Assembly: GCF_000691165.1 (NCBI RefSeq)
Contig: NZ_ASJD01000016.1
Location: forward strand, 1 to 35,005
From: Bacillus safensis FO-36b
GTDB taxonomy: Bacteria > Bacillota > Bacilli > Bacillales > Bacillaceae
Direction of reading: 5' to 3'
Length of the DNA stretch: 35,005 nucleotides
The position numbers were made by a program, and so were the translations under genes. How positions within the stretch are numbered: the first letter of the stretch is position 1; every line of letters starts with the position of its first letter. The notes below the pieces were generated by a model. The model did not search any database and was not told the DNA's origin. It saw nothing but the letters and a program-made list of their open reading frames with translations. Below are positions 1 to 9,739 of this stretch, piece by piece.

Positions 1-2
1 TT

Positions 3-30
3 CCAGTCGGAACTGGTCTTTTTTGTTTTT
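3..30 (+). terminator. Terminator of the upstream transcription unit (5' side cut by window edge)
   Basis: A short hairpin (CCAGT, loop CGGA, ACTGG) is followed by two T-runs. The descending arm AACTGGTCT suggests that the stem continues to the left of the window. In the B. subtilis layout the neighbour would be the first rRNA operon, so this may be its terminator, but that part is not visible here. Confidence 0.7.
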
Positions 31-103
31 TAAGAAAAGGAACAAACACTCGATCTGACATGGATACATATACTAAACTACCATCTAAAACATTCTTAAT
101 TTT

Positions 104-133
104 GTATACAATTGAAAGCGCTAGGGCATACTG
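104..133 (+). promoter_or_regulatory. Sigma-F promoter of csfB
   Basis: GTATA (104-108), 15 bases, then GGGCATACTG (124-133) fits the forespore sigma-F pattern GYATA-N15-GGNNANAMTW with only the last base off. It lies 23 bases upstream of the csfB ATG. csfB is known to be sigma-F controlled in B. subtilis. A nearly identical element precedes fin (24719-24748). Confidence 0.75.
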
Positions 134-156
134 AAGCTATAAGTGGAGGTGTCACA

Positions 157-348
157 ATGAGCAAAAAAGAGCGAGAAGCGATTTGTTTGATTTGTGAAGA
201 GAAAAAAACAAAGGGAATTTATTTATATCATCAGTTTTTGTGCCGAGAATGTGAGAGAAAGTTAATTTCTACATCGACCTCGGATCCTAGCTATGCCGAT
301 TATGTTAGAAAGCTTAAAAATCTTCATACGCCGCCTTTGTATTCATAG
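157..348 (+). CDS. csfB: Anti-sigma-G factor CsfB (Gin)
   Basis: Small 63-residue zinc-ribbon protein with two CxxC pairs (CLIC near residue 10 and CREC near residue 30), the hallmark of CsfB/Gin. In B. subtilis it binds sigma-G in the forespore, and also sigma-E, holding late sigma activity back until engulfment is complete. The start is the ATG at 157, preceded by GGAGGT at the right distance. An in-frame TTG at 112 lies inside the predicted promoter and is not credible. The gene stands alone between a sigma-F promoter and its own terminator. Length matches the family (about 64 residues). The identity is firm. Confidence 0.93.
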   Translation: MSKKEREAICLICEEKKTKGIYLYHQFLCRECERKLISTSTSDPSYADYVRKLKNLHTPPLYS

Positions 349-369
349 ACCATTAGATGGTCTTTTTTT
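347..369 (+). terminator. csfB terminator
   Basis: AGACCA, loop TTAGA, TGGTCT, then a run of seven Ts. The stem begins inside the csfB stop codon. Confidence 0.85.
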
Positions 370-412
370 ATGAGCTATGGAGGATTATTGGGCCTGTTTT
401 TTGGAACTTAGT

Positions 413-442
413 TTGGACATCATACGTAATTAATAATAAGAT
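413..442 (+). promoter_or_regulatory. Possible sigma-A promoter of xpaC
   Basis: TTGGAC (413-418) and TAAGAT (437-442) with an 18-base spacer, about 30 bases upstream of xpaC. Both boxes are imperfect, so this is a weak prediction. Confidence 0.35.
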
Positions 443-479
443 AAACAGAGAGCCTGATTATTCATAGGAGTCGATGAAC

Positions 480-1094
480 ATGAAATCAATCTTTTATACA
501 TTTATATGGGCCATCCTCTCTACTTTTTTTTCGCTTGTGATTTTAACCGTCAGTATTGGGGTTTTCCATCATCATGTTGGACTATCGATACTGTATGCGA
601 TGATGGGGTGGGGCGTAATGTTTGCAGGGAGCAGATGGGTTGCTTTCCAGTTGTTTTTAAAGAAACACGGACTGTCTCGTAGTGATTATGTATATATCAA
701 ACGGCATTTAAAAGAAGCAGGACAAAAGCTCGTACGTTTAAAGAAGGCTTTATTTGCTGTGAAGAACGTACAGACGATCAAACATAATTATGAAATTCTC
801 CGACTTGCACGACGAATCTATACGATTACAAAAAAAGAGCCGACCCGATTTTATGATGCACAGCGTTTTTATTTCGAAAGCTTGGATTCTGTCGTTGAAC
901 TAACTGAAAAATATGCATTATTGTATAACCAGCCTGATCGCGGTCATGAGCTGGAAATGACACTGAGCCAAACTCGGGTGACGCTGACAGAACTGCAAAA
1001 GCAATTGACGAATGATTTGCAGCAAGTATTAGGAAGAGACATAGAAGCCCTTCATATTGAGCTTGAAGTGGCAGATAAAATGATAAAGAAATAA
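480..1094 (+). CDS. xpaC: XpaC-family membrane protein
   Basis: 204-residue protein with two hydrophobic segments near the N-terminus (about residues 3-27 and 34-56), then a highly charged, helical cytoplasmic-type tail. It belongs to the XpaC family, named for hydrolysis of a chromogenic indolyl phosphate; its real role is unclear. AGGAG at 466-470 lies 9 bases before the ATG at 480 but only 3 before the alternative ATG at 474, so I prefer 480. The next gene, a TelA homologue, follows after 18 bases and the two probably act together, a pairing common in Firmicutes. The name is secure; the biochemical function is not. Confidence 0.85.
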   Translation: MKSIFYTFIWAILSTFFSLVILTVSIGVFHHHVGLSILYAMMGWGVMFAGSRWVAFQLFLKKHGLSRSDYVYIKRHLKEAGQKLVRLKKALFAVKNVQTIKHNYEILRLARRIYTITKKEPTRFYDAQRFYFESLDSVVELTEKYALLYNQPDRGHELEMTLSQTRVTLTELQKQLTNDLQQVLGRDIEALHIELEVADKMIKK

Positions 1095-1112
1095 TGAAAG
1101 GAGTCAAACGTA

Positions 1113-2177
1113 ATGAAACCAGAAGATCACATCCCAACATCATCTGCTGCCACTACAGATCTTCAGTTTCAAGTGTTTGATACCTTATCTGATGAGGAGA
1201 AACAAGAAGCCTTGCAGCGTGCTGAGCAAATCCCTGACAATCCGCAAAAGCTGCTTTTCTATGGTACACGTGTTCAGGAACGATTATTGGAACAATCACA
1301 ACAAATGATGAAATATGTTGAGAAAAAAGATATCGATCAAATAGGAGACGCGCTTGAGGCCTTTTTGCACCAGCTGCATGTAGTAGAACCGGAGGACTTA
1401 CTGCCAAAGAAGCAGGGCTTTTTTTCGAAGTTATTTCGGCGGGAGAAGCGTTCTACTCAGGAAATCATATCGCGTTTTCAACATGCAAAATCACAGATCG
1501 AGAGATTATCAGCAAGGCTTCGTTACGCAAAAGGCGGATTAATTTCCGATCACATGTTATTAGAGCGTTTATTTGAAGAAAATCAAACCTTTTTCCAAGA
1601 GATGACGCTGCAGGTTGCAGCAGTTGAAGCGAAAATAACAACTTTAGAGAAGCAGATCATATCAGAAACGGAGCAGACTGGTAATCGGACTATAGAGGAG
1701 CAATTGATGAGTCAGGAAGTCAATGCAGAAGAATATATGGAGAGGTTGAAAGAACGGAAATATGATTTGCTGCTAAGCCGGCAAATTGCGTTGCAATGTA
1801 ATGCCCAAATTCGAATGATCCAGCATACGAATCATACATTGGCCAATCACATTCAATCAACTGTTTCTGCATCTATTCCTCTATGGATCAACCAAATGTC
1901 GATTGCGTTAACGCATATTCAGCAGCGTGCCAATTCAGCTCTTGAGAATCGAATCAAAAAAACATATGAAAAGGTATCAAAGCAGCAGGGGGAGCTTCTT
2001 GAAGATGCAGCTTTTGCACCTATAGATACGTTGAAAAAGGTTCAACGCCAATTAGCTGAAACCTTACAGGAAACGTTACAGGTGAAAGAGCATGGAAGCC
2101 AAGAGCGAGCCCAATTGAAAAACAGCATGTATGAGGCAGAACAGCAGATGACGAATCACCAGCCAATTAAGGAATGA
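1113..2177 (+). CDS. yaaN: TelA/YaaN-family protein (toxic-anion resistance family)
   Basis: 354-residue, almost wholly helical and charged protein with no signal peptide or membrane segment. Long heptad-like stretches (about residues 110-240 and 270-350) suggest coiled coil. It matches the TelA family, first linked to tellurite resistance, whose cellular role remains uncertain. AAAGGAG precedes the ATG by 10 bases. It is slightly shorter than B. subtilis YaaN (about 386 residues from memory). It is apparently co-transcribed with xpaC, implying a shared envelope or stress role, which is inference only. No terminator is visible before yaaO. Confidence 0.85.
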   Translation: MKPEDHIPTSSAATTDLQFQVFDTLSDEEKQEALQRAEQIPDNPQKLLFYGTRVQERLLEQSQQMMKYVEKKDIDQIGDALEAFLHQLHVVEPEDLLPKKQGFFSKLFRREKRSTQEIISRFQHAKSQIERLSARLRYAKGGLISDHMLLERLFEENQTFFQEMTLQVAAVEAKITTLEKQIISETEQTGNRTIEEQLMSQEVNAEEYMERLKERKYDLLLSRQIALQCNAQIRMIQHTNHTLANHIQSTVSASIPLWINQMSIALTHIQQRANSALENRIKKTYEKVSKQQGELLEDAAFAPIDTLKKVQRQLAETLQETLQVKEHGSQERAQLKNSMYEAEQQMTNHQPIKE

Positions 2178-2186
2178 GAATCCATC

Positions 2187-2215
2187 TTTCGGTTCCCTTG
2201 TATGAACGTTATAAT
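2187..2215 (+). promoter_or_regulatory. Possible sigma-A promoter of yaaO
   Basis: A perfect TATAAT (2210-2215), with a poor -35 (TTTCGG, 2187-2192) at 17 bases. It lies 40 bases upstream of the yaaO start. Confidence 0.35.
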
Positions 2216-2254
2216 AGACATAAGATACCGTTAAAGTGAAAAGGGTCGATTTGT

Positions 2255-3660
2255 TTGAAAACACCTTTATATACAGCATTAGCACAACATGCGGAAAAGA
2301 AACCTTATTCTTTCCACGTTCCAGGACATCACAATGGAGATGTCTTTTTTGATGAGGCACGGACTTATTATGACTCAATTCTTCAGCTGGATGTAACAGA
2401 GCTTGAAGGGTTAGATGATCTCCATCATCCAACTGGTGTTATTCAAGAGGCTGAACATTTATTGGCAAAGCTATATGGATCAGATCAAAGCTTTTTCCTT
2501 GTGAATGGGACAACTGTCGGAAATTTAGCGATGGTGATGGCAGCCTGTCGTGCGGGAGATGAGATTTTCGTCCAGCGAAATTGTCATAAGTCTGTTTACC
2601 ATGCGATTGAGCTTGCAGGAGCCACGCCTATTATGGTAGAAGCTGAGGTAGATCCACACCTGCATGTACCAACACATGTGACGGATGAAACAGTCAAAAA
2701 AGCCATATCCAAACACCCTAATTGCCGGGCGATCGTTTTGACTTATCCGAACTACTACGGACATGCAGCTGATTTATCAAAGCTAATTGACATGTGCCAC
2801 GAAGCAGGCATGATCGTTTTGGTTGATGAGGCACATGGTGCACATTTTGTATTAGGCGGCGCTTTTCCCCCATCTGCTCTTTCCTATGGAGCTGACGTGG
2901 TGGTACAATCAGCACATAAAACCCTTCCGGCCATGACGATGGGATCCTACCTTCATCTACAGGGGGAGCGAATGGATGCAAAACGTTTGAAAACATTCCT
3001 CACGATGCTTCAAAGCAGTTCTCCATCCTATCCAATTATGGCCTCATTAGATGTGGCAAGAGCTTATGTCGAGGAGATCAAGAAAAAAGGGATCTTGGAT
3101 GGAATCATGAAAGGGCTGGCAGAGCTGAAAAATGAGTTCAACCGTATACCTCAGCTTGAAGTGGTCGAGTCTGAATTGCTTTCTAACGATCCATTAAAAT
3201 GTGTGATTCGATCAACAAAAGGGCTGACTGGTTATGAACTAAAACGAGTTTTTGAATCAGTGGAGGTTCACCCAGAGCTTGCGGACGAACATCAGGTTTT
3301 ACTTGTCTTTGGTTTTGAACAGAAGAAGGATATACCTTTTAAACGAATAGAGCAGGTTCTTAATCAAAGCAATTCATTGCTCAAAGGAAAAGATCATTTC
3401 CAAAGAGAGGCGCTGGCTGATGACAACGAGGAGCATAGACAGGATATAGAAGCCGTCCCATTTGAACATGCAGCAGGACGGGTTAGTGCAGAATCGGTTA
3501 TTCCATATCCACCGGGTATTCCTTTGATCGTTAAGGGAGAGCGTATTGAAATCGATCAGATTGCGGCTTTAAGCCGTTTGCTTGGACATCAGGTTCATGT
3601 TCAAGCCAGTCAGGTGATTCATCAGAGAAAATTATATGTTTATATAGAAGAGGAGACACT

Positions 3661-3664
<4 letters not shown>
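2255..3664 (+). CDS. yaaO: Orn/Lys/Arg decarboxylase family PLP enzyme YaaO
   Basis: 469-residue fold-type I PLP enzyme of the ornithine/lysine/arginine decarboxylase group, paralogous to arginine decarboxylase SpeA. Key residues are visible: the DEAHG motif with Asp191, expected to bind the PLP ring nitrogen, and SAHKT with Lys222, expected to form the Schiff base. The C-terminal small domain is present. The start is TTG at 2255, 9 bases after AAAGGG; no ATG is better placed. It overlaps tmk by four bases (ATGA), so translation is probably coupled. The substrate cannot be told from sequence; lysine and arginine are both possible. Confidence 0.87.
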
Positions 3665-4708
<1,044 letters not shown>

Positions 4709-4720
4709 GGATGGGTTGCT

Positions 4721-5161
4721 GTGAAAATTAATCAAGATATGCGGCTGCGTTTAGAAAAGCGTGAACTTCAAGCGATGAAAGGAAGCCAGACATCTGCCTC
4801 CTTTAAAGCTTCGATGGAGACGCAAAGCGGCAAACTGCGCTTAGAACAGCTGACGGTCATGCTGAGTGATATCGAAGTGTTCGGAAAAAAGCTCGCAAAG
4901 TCACGAAACCTAAAGGATTTGGCTAGGTTTAAAGGACTGGTGAAGCGCTTTGTGAAAGAGACAGTCGATAATGGATTAAATATAGAAACTTCAAGGAGCT
5001 TTGACATTTATGGCAATACACGTACACTTGCTTTAGTCAAAGCCTTAGATGAAAAGCTGATTGAATTAACCGAGGAAATGATGGATCAAGAAAAACCATC
5101 TATTGATTTGCTTGAACGTATTGGAGAAATAAAAGGTTTATTGATTAACCTTTACACATAG
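4721..5161 (+). CDS. yaaR: YaaR family protein (DUF327), unknown function
   Basis: 146-residue soluble, mostly helical protein of the YaaR/DUF327 family, found beside holB and darA in many Bacilli. No catalytic motif, cysteine pair or membrane segment is visible. The start is GTG at 4721, with AAGGATGG upstream. Eleven bases separate it from holB, so the two are surely co-transcribed. Context suggests a link with replication or c-di-AMP signalling, but that is guilt by association only. Confidence 0.85.
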   Translation: MKINQDMRLRLEKRELQAMKGSQTSASFKASMETQSGKLRLEQLTVMLSDIEVFGKKLAKSRNLKDLARFKGLVKRFVKETVDNGLNIETSRSFDIYGNTRTLALVKALDEKLIELTEEMMDQEKPSIDLLERIGEIKGLLINLYT

Positions 5162-5172
5162 AGAGTGATAAC

Positions 5173-6162
5173 ATGGCAATTAGCTGGGATGACATGAATG
5201 ATTTGCAGCCGCGCGTCATGCGGCTGATTTTTAATAGTATTGATAAAGACCGACTTGCGCACGCCTACTTATTTGAAGGAAAAAAAGGAACCGGAAAACT
5301 GGATGCAGCGATGCTTTTGGCTAAAAGCTTTTTTTGCTTGGAATCAGGAGTGAAACCATGTGAATCCTGTCAAAACTGCAAAAGGATTGCATCAGGAAAC
5401 CATCCCGATTTACATCTTGTGCAGCCTGATGGCCAATCAATTAAGAAGGCGCAAGTGCAGGCACTGCAAGAGGAATTTACAAAAGCCGGTGTAGAATCTC
5501 ACCGGAAAATGTATATTATTCTTCATGCGGACAAAATGACGGTCAATGCCGCGAACAGTTTATTGAAGTTCCTAGAGGAGCCTAATCGGGAAACGATGGC
5601 GGTTTTAATCACTGAGCAATCGCATAAAATGCTGGATACGATTATTTCAAGATGTCAGATGCTCAGCTTTCAGCCGCTGCAGCCACAATCCTTGGAGCAG
5701 CAGCTTTTACAAGAAGGCGTATCTCAGCATCTCGCAAGGCTTTTGTCGAATTTAACCAATAATTTAGCAGAAGCACTCGAATTAAGTCGAAATGATCAGT
5801 TTGCAGAGTCTAGAGCGAAAGTGATAAAATTGTATGAAGTCTTACACCAGCGAAAAGAACATGCATTTTTTTATATACAGGATCAATGGATGCCTTTTTT
5901 CAAAGAGAAAGACCTTCAAGAAACAGGTCTGGATATGCTTTTATTTATATATCGTGATGTATTGTCGATTCAAATAGGAAATGAAGATAAAGTCATTTAT
6001 CAAGACTTATTCCAGACAATGAAGCAGCATGCGCTGCATTCCACACAGCAGATGGTGACCAGCCAGATCCTTGCTGTATTAGAAGCGAAAAAGAGACTTC
6101 AATCCAACGTGAATGCCCAAGGGCTGATGGAGCAATTGGTGTTGATGTTGCAGGAGGGATAA
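5173..6162 (+). CDS. holB: DNA polymerase III delta-prime subunit
   Basis: 329 residues. Clamp-loader subunit that helps load the beta clamp on primed DNA. A Walker-A-like loop GKKGTGKL (residues 36-43) has leucine after the lysine instead of S/T, typical of the non-hydrolysing delta-prime subunit. A zinc module is formed by Cys55, Cys63, Cys66 and Cys69. An SRC sensor motif follows at about residues 158-160 (ISRCQM). The ATG follows a modest GAGAGTG site. The stop is 2 bases from the ricT start, so translation is coupled. Confidence 0.96.
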   Translation: MAISWDDMNDLQPRVMRLIFNSIDKDRLAHAYLFEGKKGTGKLDAAMLLAKSFFCLESGVKPCESCQNCKRIASGNHPDLHLVQPDGQSIKKAQVQALQEEFTKAGVESHRKMYIILHADKMTVNAANSLLKFLEEPNRETMAVLITEQSHKMLDTIISRCQMLSFQPLQPQSLEQQLLQEGVSQHLARLLSNLTNNLAEALELSRNDQFAESRAKVIKLYEVLHQRKEHAFFYIQDQWMPFFKEKDLQETGLDMLLFIYRDVLSIQIGNEDKVIYQDLFQTMKQHALHSTQQMVTSQILAVLEAKKRLQSNVNAQGLMEQLVLMLQEG

Positions 6163-6164
6163 GC

Positions 6165-6992
6165 TTGTACAACGTAATTGGTGTTCGCTTTAAAAAAGCG
6201 GGCAAAATCTATTATTTCGATCCTAATGGATTTCATATAGAAAATGATAGTTGTGTCATTGTAGAAACGGTCAGAGGGGTTGAGTACGGACAAGTGGTCA
6301 TCGCCAACAAAAAAGTAGATGAACACGATGTGGTTCTCCCTCTGCGTAAAGTCATTCGTGTAGCAGACGAACGAGACCGGCTCATCGTTGAGGAAAACAA
6401 AGAAGCAGCGATGACAGCCTTTGATACATGTCTTCAGAAGGTAAGTGAACATGGGCTGGAAATGAAATTGGTCGATGTTGAATTTACATTTGACCGAAAC
6501 AAGGTCATCTTCTACTTCACAGCAGATGGCAGAGTTGATTTCCGTGAGCTAGTGAAGGATCTTGCATCAATTTTCAAAACGAGAATTGAACTTCGCCAGA
6601 TTGGCGTAAGAGACGAGGCAAAAATGCTTGGCGGCATTGGTCCTTGCGGGCGAATGCTTTGCTGTTCGACATTCTTAGGAGACTTTGAACCAGTGTCGAT
6701 TAAGATGGCAAAGGATCAAAACCTGTCGTTAAATCCGACAAAAATTTCCGGACTATGCGGCCGTTTGATGTGCTGCTTGAAATATGAGAATGATGAGTAT
6801 GAAACAGCGAAGGAACAATTACCGGATATCGGCGAAACGATTCAAACGTCTAATGGCTCTGCCAAGGTAGTAGGGCTCAATATTTTAGAACGAATTTTGC
6901 AAGTTGAATTAACCGGGCAAGAAAAAGTGATAGAATATACATGGGAAGAATTATTACAAGAAGGCGTTGTATCTGCACAAACAACTGAGTAA
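6165..6992 (+). CDS. ricT: RicT (YaaT), Fe-S component of the Ric/Y complex
   Basis: 275-residue PSP1-domain protein. With RicA and RicF it forms a complex that carries Fe-S clusters, assists RNase Y in maturing operon mRNAs, and affects sporulation, competence and biofilms in B. subtilis. Six cysteines occur in two CxxxxCC sets (161/166/167 and 198/203/204), consistent with cluster binding. The start is TTG at 6165, 6 bases after AGGAGGG; the reading agrees with the family N-terminus. It lies between holB and yabA with almost no gap. Confidence 0.94.
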   Translation: MYNVIGVRFKKAGKIYYFDPNGFHIENDSCVIVETVRGVEYGQVVIANKKVDEHDVVLPLRKVIRVADERDRLIVEENKEAAMTAFDTCLQKVSEHGLEMKLVDVEFTFDRNKVIFYFTADGRVDFRELVKDLASIFKTRIELRQIGVRDEAKMLGGIGPCGRMLCCSTFLGDFEPVSIKMAKDQNLSLNPTKISGLCGRLMCCLKYENDEYETAKEQLPDIGETIQTSNGSAKVVGLNILERILQVELTGQEKVIEYTWEELLQEGVVSAQTTE

Positions 6993-7006
6993 CGAGGTGT
7001 GCCACC

Positions 7007-7360
7007 TTGGATAAAAAGGAACTATTTGATACGGTGATTAATTTAGAAGAACAAATCGGTTCTCTTTATCGCCAGTTAGGTGATTTGAAAAATCATATCG
7101 GTGAAGTGATTGAAGAAAATCATCAGCTGCAGATGGAGAATCAGCACTTGCGTGAACGTCTGGATCAGTCCGATCGAGACAAATCGTCTGAGGCAGAGAA
7201 TGATTCTGCCCAGAAGCCAAGTCATTCTGATATAGGAGAAGGTCATGATAACCTGGCCCGGTTATATCAGGAGGGCTTCCATATTTGTAATGTACATTAT
7301 GGAAGCATTCGTAAAGAGGGAGACTGTTTGTTCTGTCTGTCATTTTTAAATAAAAAATGA
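7007..7360 (+). CDS. yabA: Replication initiation control protein YabA
   Basis: 117 residues. Negative regulator of chromosome replication initiation that bridges DnaA and the DnaN clamp. An N-terminal leucine-rich coiled coil (about residues 3-55) gives the tetramer, followed by a polar linker. A C-terminal zinc site holds Cys94, His97, Cys107 and Cys110. The start is TTG at 7007 after GAGGTG. Placement next to holB fits its replication role. It ends in a terminator, marking a partial transcript boundary. Confidence 0.95.
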   Translation: MDKKELFDTVINLEEQIGSLYRQLGDLKNHIGEVIEENHQLQMENQHLRERLDQSDRDKSSEAENDSAQKPSHSDIGEGHDNLARLYQEGFHICNVHYGSIRKEGDCLFCLSFLNKK

Positions 7361-7363
7361 GAA

Positions 7364-7392
7364 AAGGCTTCCGCTGAATCGGGAGCCTTTTT
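7364..7392 (+). terminator. yabA terminator
   Basis: AAGGCT ... AGCCTT with an inner CCG/CGG pairing, then a T-run. It separates yabA from yabB, although read-through could link them. Confidence 0.8.
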
Positions 7393-7415
7393 CACAGGAA
7401 AAGAAAGGATACATC

Positions 7416-8159
7416 ATGGTTTCGTTAAGAGAAGATGAACGTTTAGATTACCTGCTCGCCGAAGATATGAAGATTATACAAAGTAAAACTGTGTTTGCCT
7501 TTTCATTGGACGCGGTGTTATTAGCTAAATTTGCGTATGTGCCAATCCAAAAAGGAGAGATCATTGATCTTTGTACCGGAAATGGCATCGTGCCATTGCT
7601 GCTTTCGACTCGTTCTAAGGCCTCGATTACGGGTGTTGAAATTCAAGAACGGCTGTTTGATATGGCAAAAAGAAGTGTGGAGTATAATCAACTTGCGCAC
7701 CAGATTGAATTGATTCATGGTGATTTGAATGATATGCCGGAACGCTACGGCAACCATAAAGTTGATGTGATTACATGTAACCCGCCATATTTTAAAACAC
7801 CTTCTAAGGATGAAATCAATGAAAATGAATATTTGGCGATTGCACGGCACGAAATTCATTGTACATTAGAAGATGTTGTTCGTGTTTCTTCCACGCTGCT
7901 AAAGCAAGGGGGAAAACTGGCGATGGTTCATCGACCAGGACGGCTGCTTGAGATAGTGGAATTAATGAAGAAATACCGAATTGAGCCAAAACGAATTCAA
8001 TTTGTTTATCCCAAACAAGGGAAAGAAGCCAATACCATCTTGGTAGAGGGCATAAAAGATGGAAAACCAGATCTGAAAATTCTCCCGCCTCTTTTTGTTT
8101 ATGGGGAAGATCAGGAGTATACAGATGAAATCAGGACGATACTGTATGGAGAAGCATAA
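7416..8159 (+). CDS. yabB: tRNA1(Val) adenine-N6 methyltransferase-like protein YabB
   Basis: 247-residue class I SAM-dependent methyltransferase. The glycine loop [13 protein letters not shown] starts at residue 51, and NPPY (122-125) is the signature of enzymes that methylate exocyclic amino groups. It groups with TrmN6, which modifies A37 of tRNA-Val; the substrate in this organism is inferred. AAAGGA precedes the ATG at 7416. The 3' end overlaps yazA by 14 bases. Confidence 0.88.
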   Translation: MVSLREDERLDYLLAEDMKIIQSKTVFAFSLDAVLLAKFAYVPIQKGEIIDLCTGNGIVPLLLSTRSKASITGVEIQERLFDMAKRSVEYNQLAHQIELIHGDLNDMPERYGNHKVDVITCNPPYFKTPSKDEINENEYLAIARHEIHCTLEDVVRVSSTLLKQGGKLAMVHRPGRLLEIVELMKKYRIEPKRIQFVYPKQGKEANTILVEGIKDGKPDLKILPPLFVYGEDQEYTDEIRTILYGEA

Positions 8160-8445
8160 TCATTACTTCTATGTATTAAAATGTGCAGATGGCAGCCTGT
8201 ATGCGGGTTATACAAATGATTTACAAAAGAGATTGATGACCCACAATAGTGGAAAGGGAGCAAAGTATACAAGAGCGAGACGGCCGGTTGAGCTTTTTTA
8301 TCATGAATGTTTTGCAACCAAAAGAGAAGCCATGCAGCAAGAATATCGTTTCAAAACGTGGACGCGGAAAAAGAAAGACATTTATATAGAAGAAATGCGA
8401 ATAGAAAAGGAGGCGGCACATGAAAAAGACACAGAAAAGCTTTGA
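8146..8445 (+). CDS. yazA: GIY-YIG domain protein YazA
   Basis: 99-residue single-domain protein of the UPF0213/SLX1-like GIY-YIG group. The paired motif reads FYV ... YAG (residues about 8-19), and a conserved arginine and a glutamate (QQEYRFK) follow. The family resembles nuclease subunits, but no activity is established. I choose the ATG at 8146 because [10 protein letters not shown] matches the family N-terminus. An ATG at 8125 has a better Shine-Dalgarno (AGGAG, 7 bases away) and would add seven residues. It overlaps yabB by 14 bases and rsmI by 26, indicating tight coupling. Confidence 0.87.
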   Translation: MEKHNHYFYVLKCADGSLYAGYTNDLQKRLMTHNSGKGAKYTRARRPVELFYHECFATKREAMQQEYRFKTWTRKKKDIYIEEMRIEKEAAHEKDTEKL

Positions 8446-9301
8446 TGGTCAATCTGGTATGGGGATTCTTTATCTTGTCCCAACCCCGATCGGAAATCTA
8501 GAAGATATGACGTTCCGAGCGATACAAACATTAAAAGATGTAGACTATATTGCCGCAGAAGATACAAGGCAAACGAAAAAGCTTTGTCATGTATACGAAA
8601 TTGATACACCCTTAACCAGCTATCATGAGCATAACAAAGACAGCAGCGGCCACAAGTTAATCGAATGGCTAAAAGAAGGGAAAAATATCGCACTCGTGAG
8701 TGATGCCGGTTTACCGACGATTTCAGATCCAGGGGCCGAAGTGGTTCGAGATTTTACTAGCATTGGGGGCTATGTCATTCCGTTACCTGGCGCTAATGCT
8801 GCACTAACGGCACTCATTGCATCAGGAATCGCGCCTCAGCCATTTTTCTTTTACGGTTTTCTCGACCGTCAAAAAAAAGAAAAGAAAAAGCAGCTTGAAG
8901 CCTTGAAGAAACGTCAAGAAACGATCATTTTCTATGAAGCACCCCATCGATTAAAAGAAACGCTGACTTTGATGAAGGAAGTGTGGGGGAATCGGAACAT
9001 CGCAATTACGAGAGAACTGACGAAAAAATTCGAAGAGTTTATTCGTGGAGATTTAGAGTCTGTGCTGACATGGGCTGCGGAGAATCAAATCCGAGGTGAA
9101 TTCTGTCTTGTGGTACAAGGAAATGATCAAGCTGAAGAAGAGCTGAATGAAGAAGCTTGGTGGACGTCCTTATCTGAAAAAGAACATGTGATCCATTACA
9201 TAGAGGAAGGATTAACGTCGAAGGAAGCCATTAAACGTACAGCTGTCGAACGTGGTGTGCCAAAGCGCACGATATACGATGCCTATCATATTGAACAATA
9301 A
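8420..9301 (+). CDS. rsmI: 16S rRNA (cytidine-1402-2'-O) methyltransferase RsmI
   Basis: 293-residue member of the tetrapyrrole-methylase-fold family. It 2'-O-methylates C1402 of 16S rRNA near the P site. Family motifs are clear: LVPTPIGNLEDMT near residue 17, AAEDTR near 45, VSDAGLPTISDPG near 93, and a C-terminal helical domain. The ATG at 8420 follows AAAGGAGG. It is the last gene of the tmk-rsmI run and ends in a strong terminator shared with convergent abrB. Confidence 0.96.
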   Translation: MKKTQKSFDGQSGMGILYLVPTPIGNLEDMTFRAIQTLKDVDYIAAEDTRQTKKLCHVYEIDTPLTSYHEHNKDSSGHKLIEWLKEGKNIALVSDAGLPTISDPGAEVVRDFTSIGGYVIPLPGANAALTALIASGIAPQPFFFYGFLDRQKKEKKKQLEALKKRQETIIFYEAPHRLKETLTLMKEVWGNRNIAITRELTKKFEEFIRGDLESVLTWAAENQIRGEFCLVVQGNDQAEEELNEEAWWTSLSEKEHVIHYIEEGLTSKEAIKRTAVERGVPKRTIYDAYHIEQ

Positions 9302-9304
9302 AGA

Positions 9305-9337
9305 AAGGTTCTTGCAAACGGTGCAAGAACCTTTTTT
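9305..9337. terminator. Bidirectional terminator between rsmI and abrB
   Basis: A perfect 12-bp stem (AAGGTTCTTGCA/TGCAAGAACCTT) with loop AACGG, followed by six Ts on the + strand and a broken T-run on the - strand. It serves both convergent genes. Confidence 0.9.
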
Positions 9338-9346
9338 ATATGAACC

Positions 9347-9631
9347 TTATTTTTGTGATTGAAGTTGGTTTTGGATTTCGTTAATGATTTGCTCTGCACC
9401 TTCACGGCTAAGAACTAATTTACCATTAGCAAGCTTAAGGTTATCGTCTGATACTTCACCTGTTACTTGGCAAGTCATGTTTGGTTTATATTTTTTTAGG
9501 ATAATTTTTTCATCATCAACATAAATTTCCAAAGCGTCTTTTTCAGCGATTCCTAGCGTACGGCGAAGTTCGATTGGAATCACCACGCGTCCTAATTCGT
9601 CAACTTTACGTACAATACCTGTAGATTTCAT
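9347..9631 (-). CDS. abrB: Transition-state regulator AbrB
   Basis: 94-residue DNA-binding protein that represses many post-exponential genes during growth. The swapped-hairpin AbrB domain (about residues 1-53, with GRVVIPIELRRTL and KKYKP) is almost identical to B. subtilis AbrB, and the C-terminal half helps tetramerisation. Two ATGs are in frame, at 9637 and 9631; GGAGG lies 3 bases from the first and 9 from the second, so I choose 9631, which also gives the published length. It is the only minus-strand gene here. It is under a sigma-A promoter with Spo0A boxes just downstream, so Spo0A~P shuts it off at the onset of sporulation. Confidence 0.97.
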   Translation of the reverse strand: MKSTGIVRKVDELGRVVIPIELRRTLGIAEKDALEIYVDDEKIILKKYKPNMTCQVTGEVSDDNLKLANGKLVLSREGAEQIINEIQNQLQSQK

Positions 9632-9677
9632 CTTCATTCTCCTCCCAAAAAGAACTTATTCTTAATATAATATTATC

Positions 9678-9695
9678 TTCGTCATTATTCGACAA
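9678..9695 (-). promoter_or_regulatory. Tandem Spo0A boxes of abrB
   Basis: Read on the minus strand, TGTCGAA (9695-9689) and TGACGAA (9684-9678) are spaced one helical turn apart, both fitting the 0A-box TGNCGAA. They lie just downstream of the predicted start point, the same arrangement as known for B. subtilis abrB, where Spo0A~P represses. Confidence 0.85.
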
Positions 9696-9710
9696 ATTCC
9701 TTACATTCCT

Positions 9711-9739
9711 AGCATAACAAGGTTTCCATAAATCGTCAA
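9711..9739 (-). promoter_or_regulatory. Sigma-A promoter of abrB
   Basis: On the minus strand, TTGACG (9739-9734), 17 bases, then TATGCT (9716-9711), preceded by TGT as an extended -10. The expected start point, near 9704, puts the Spo0A boxes at about +9 to +27. Confidence 0.75.
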
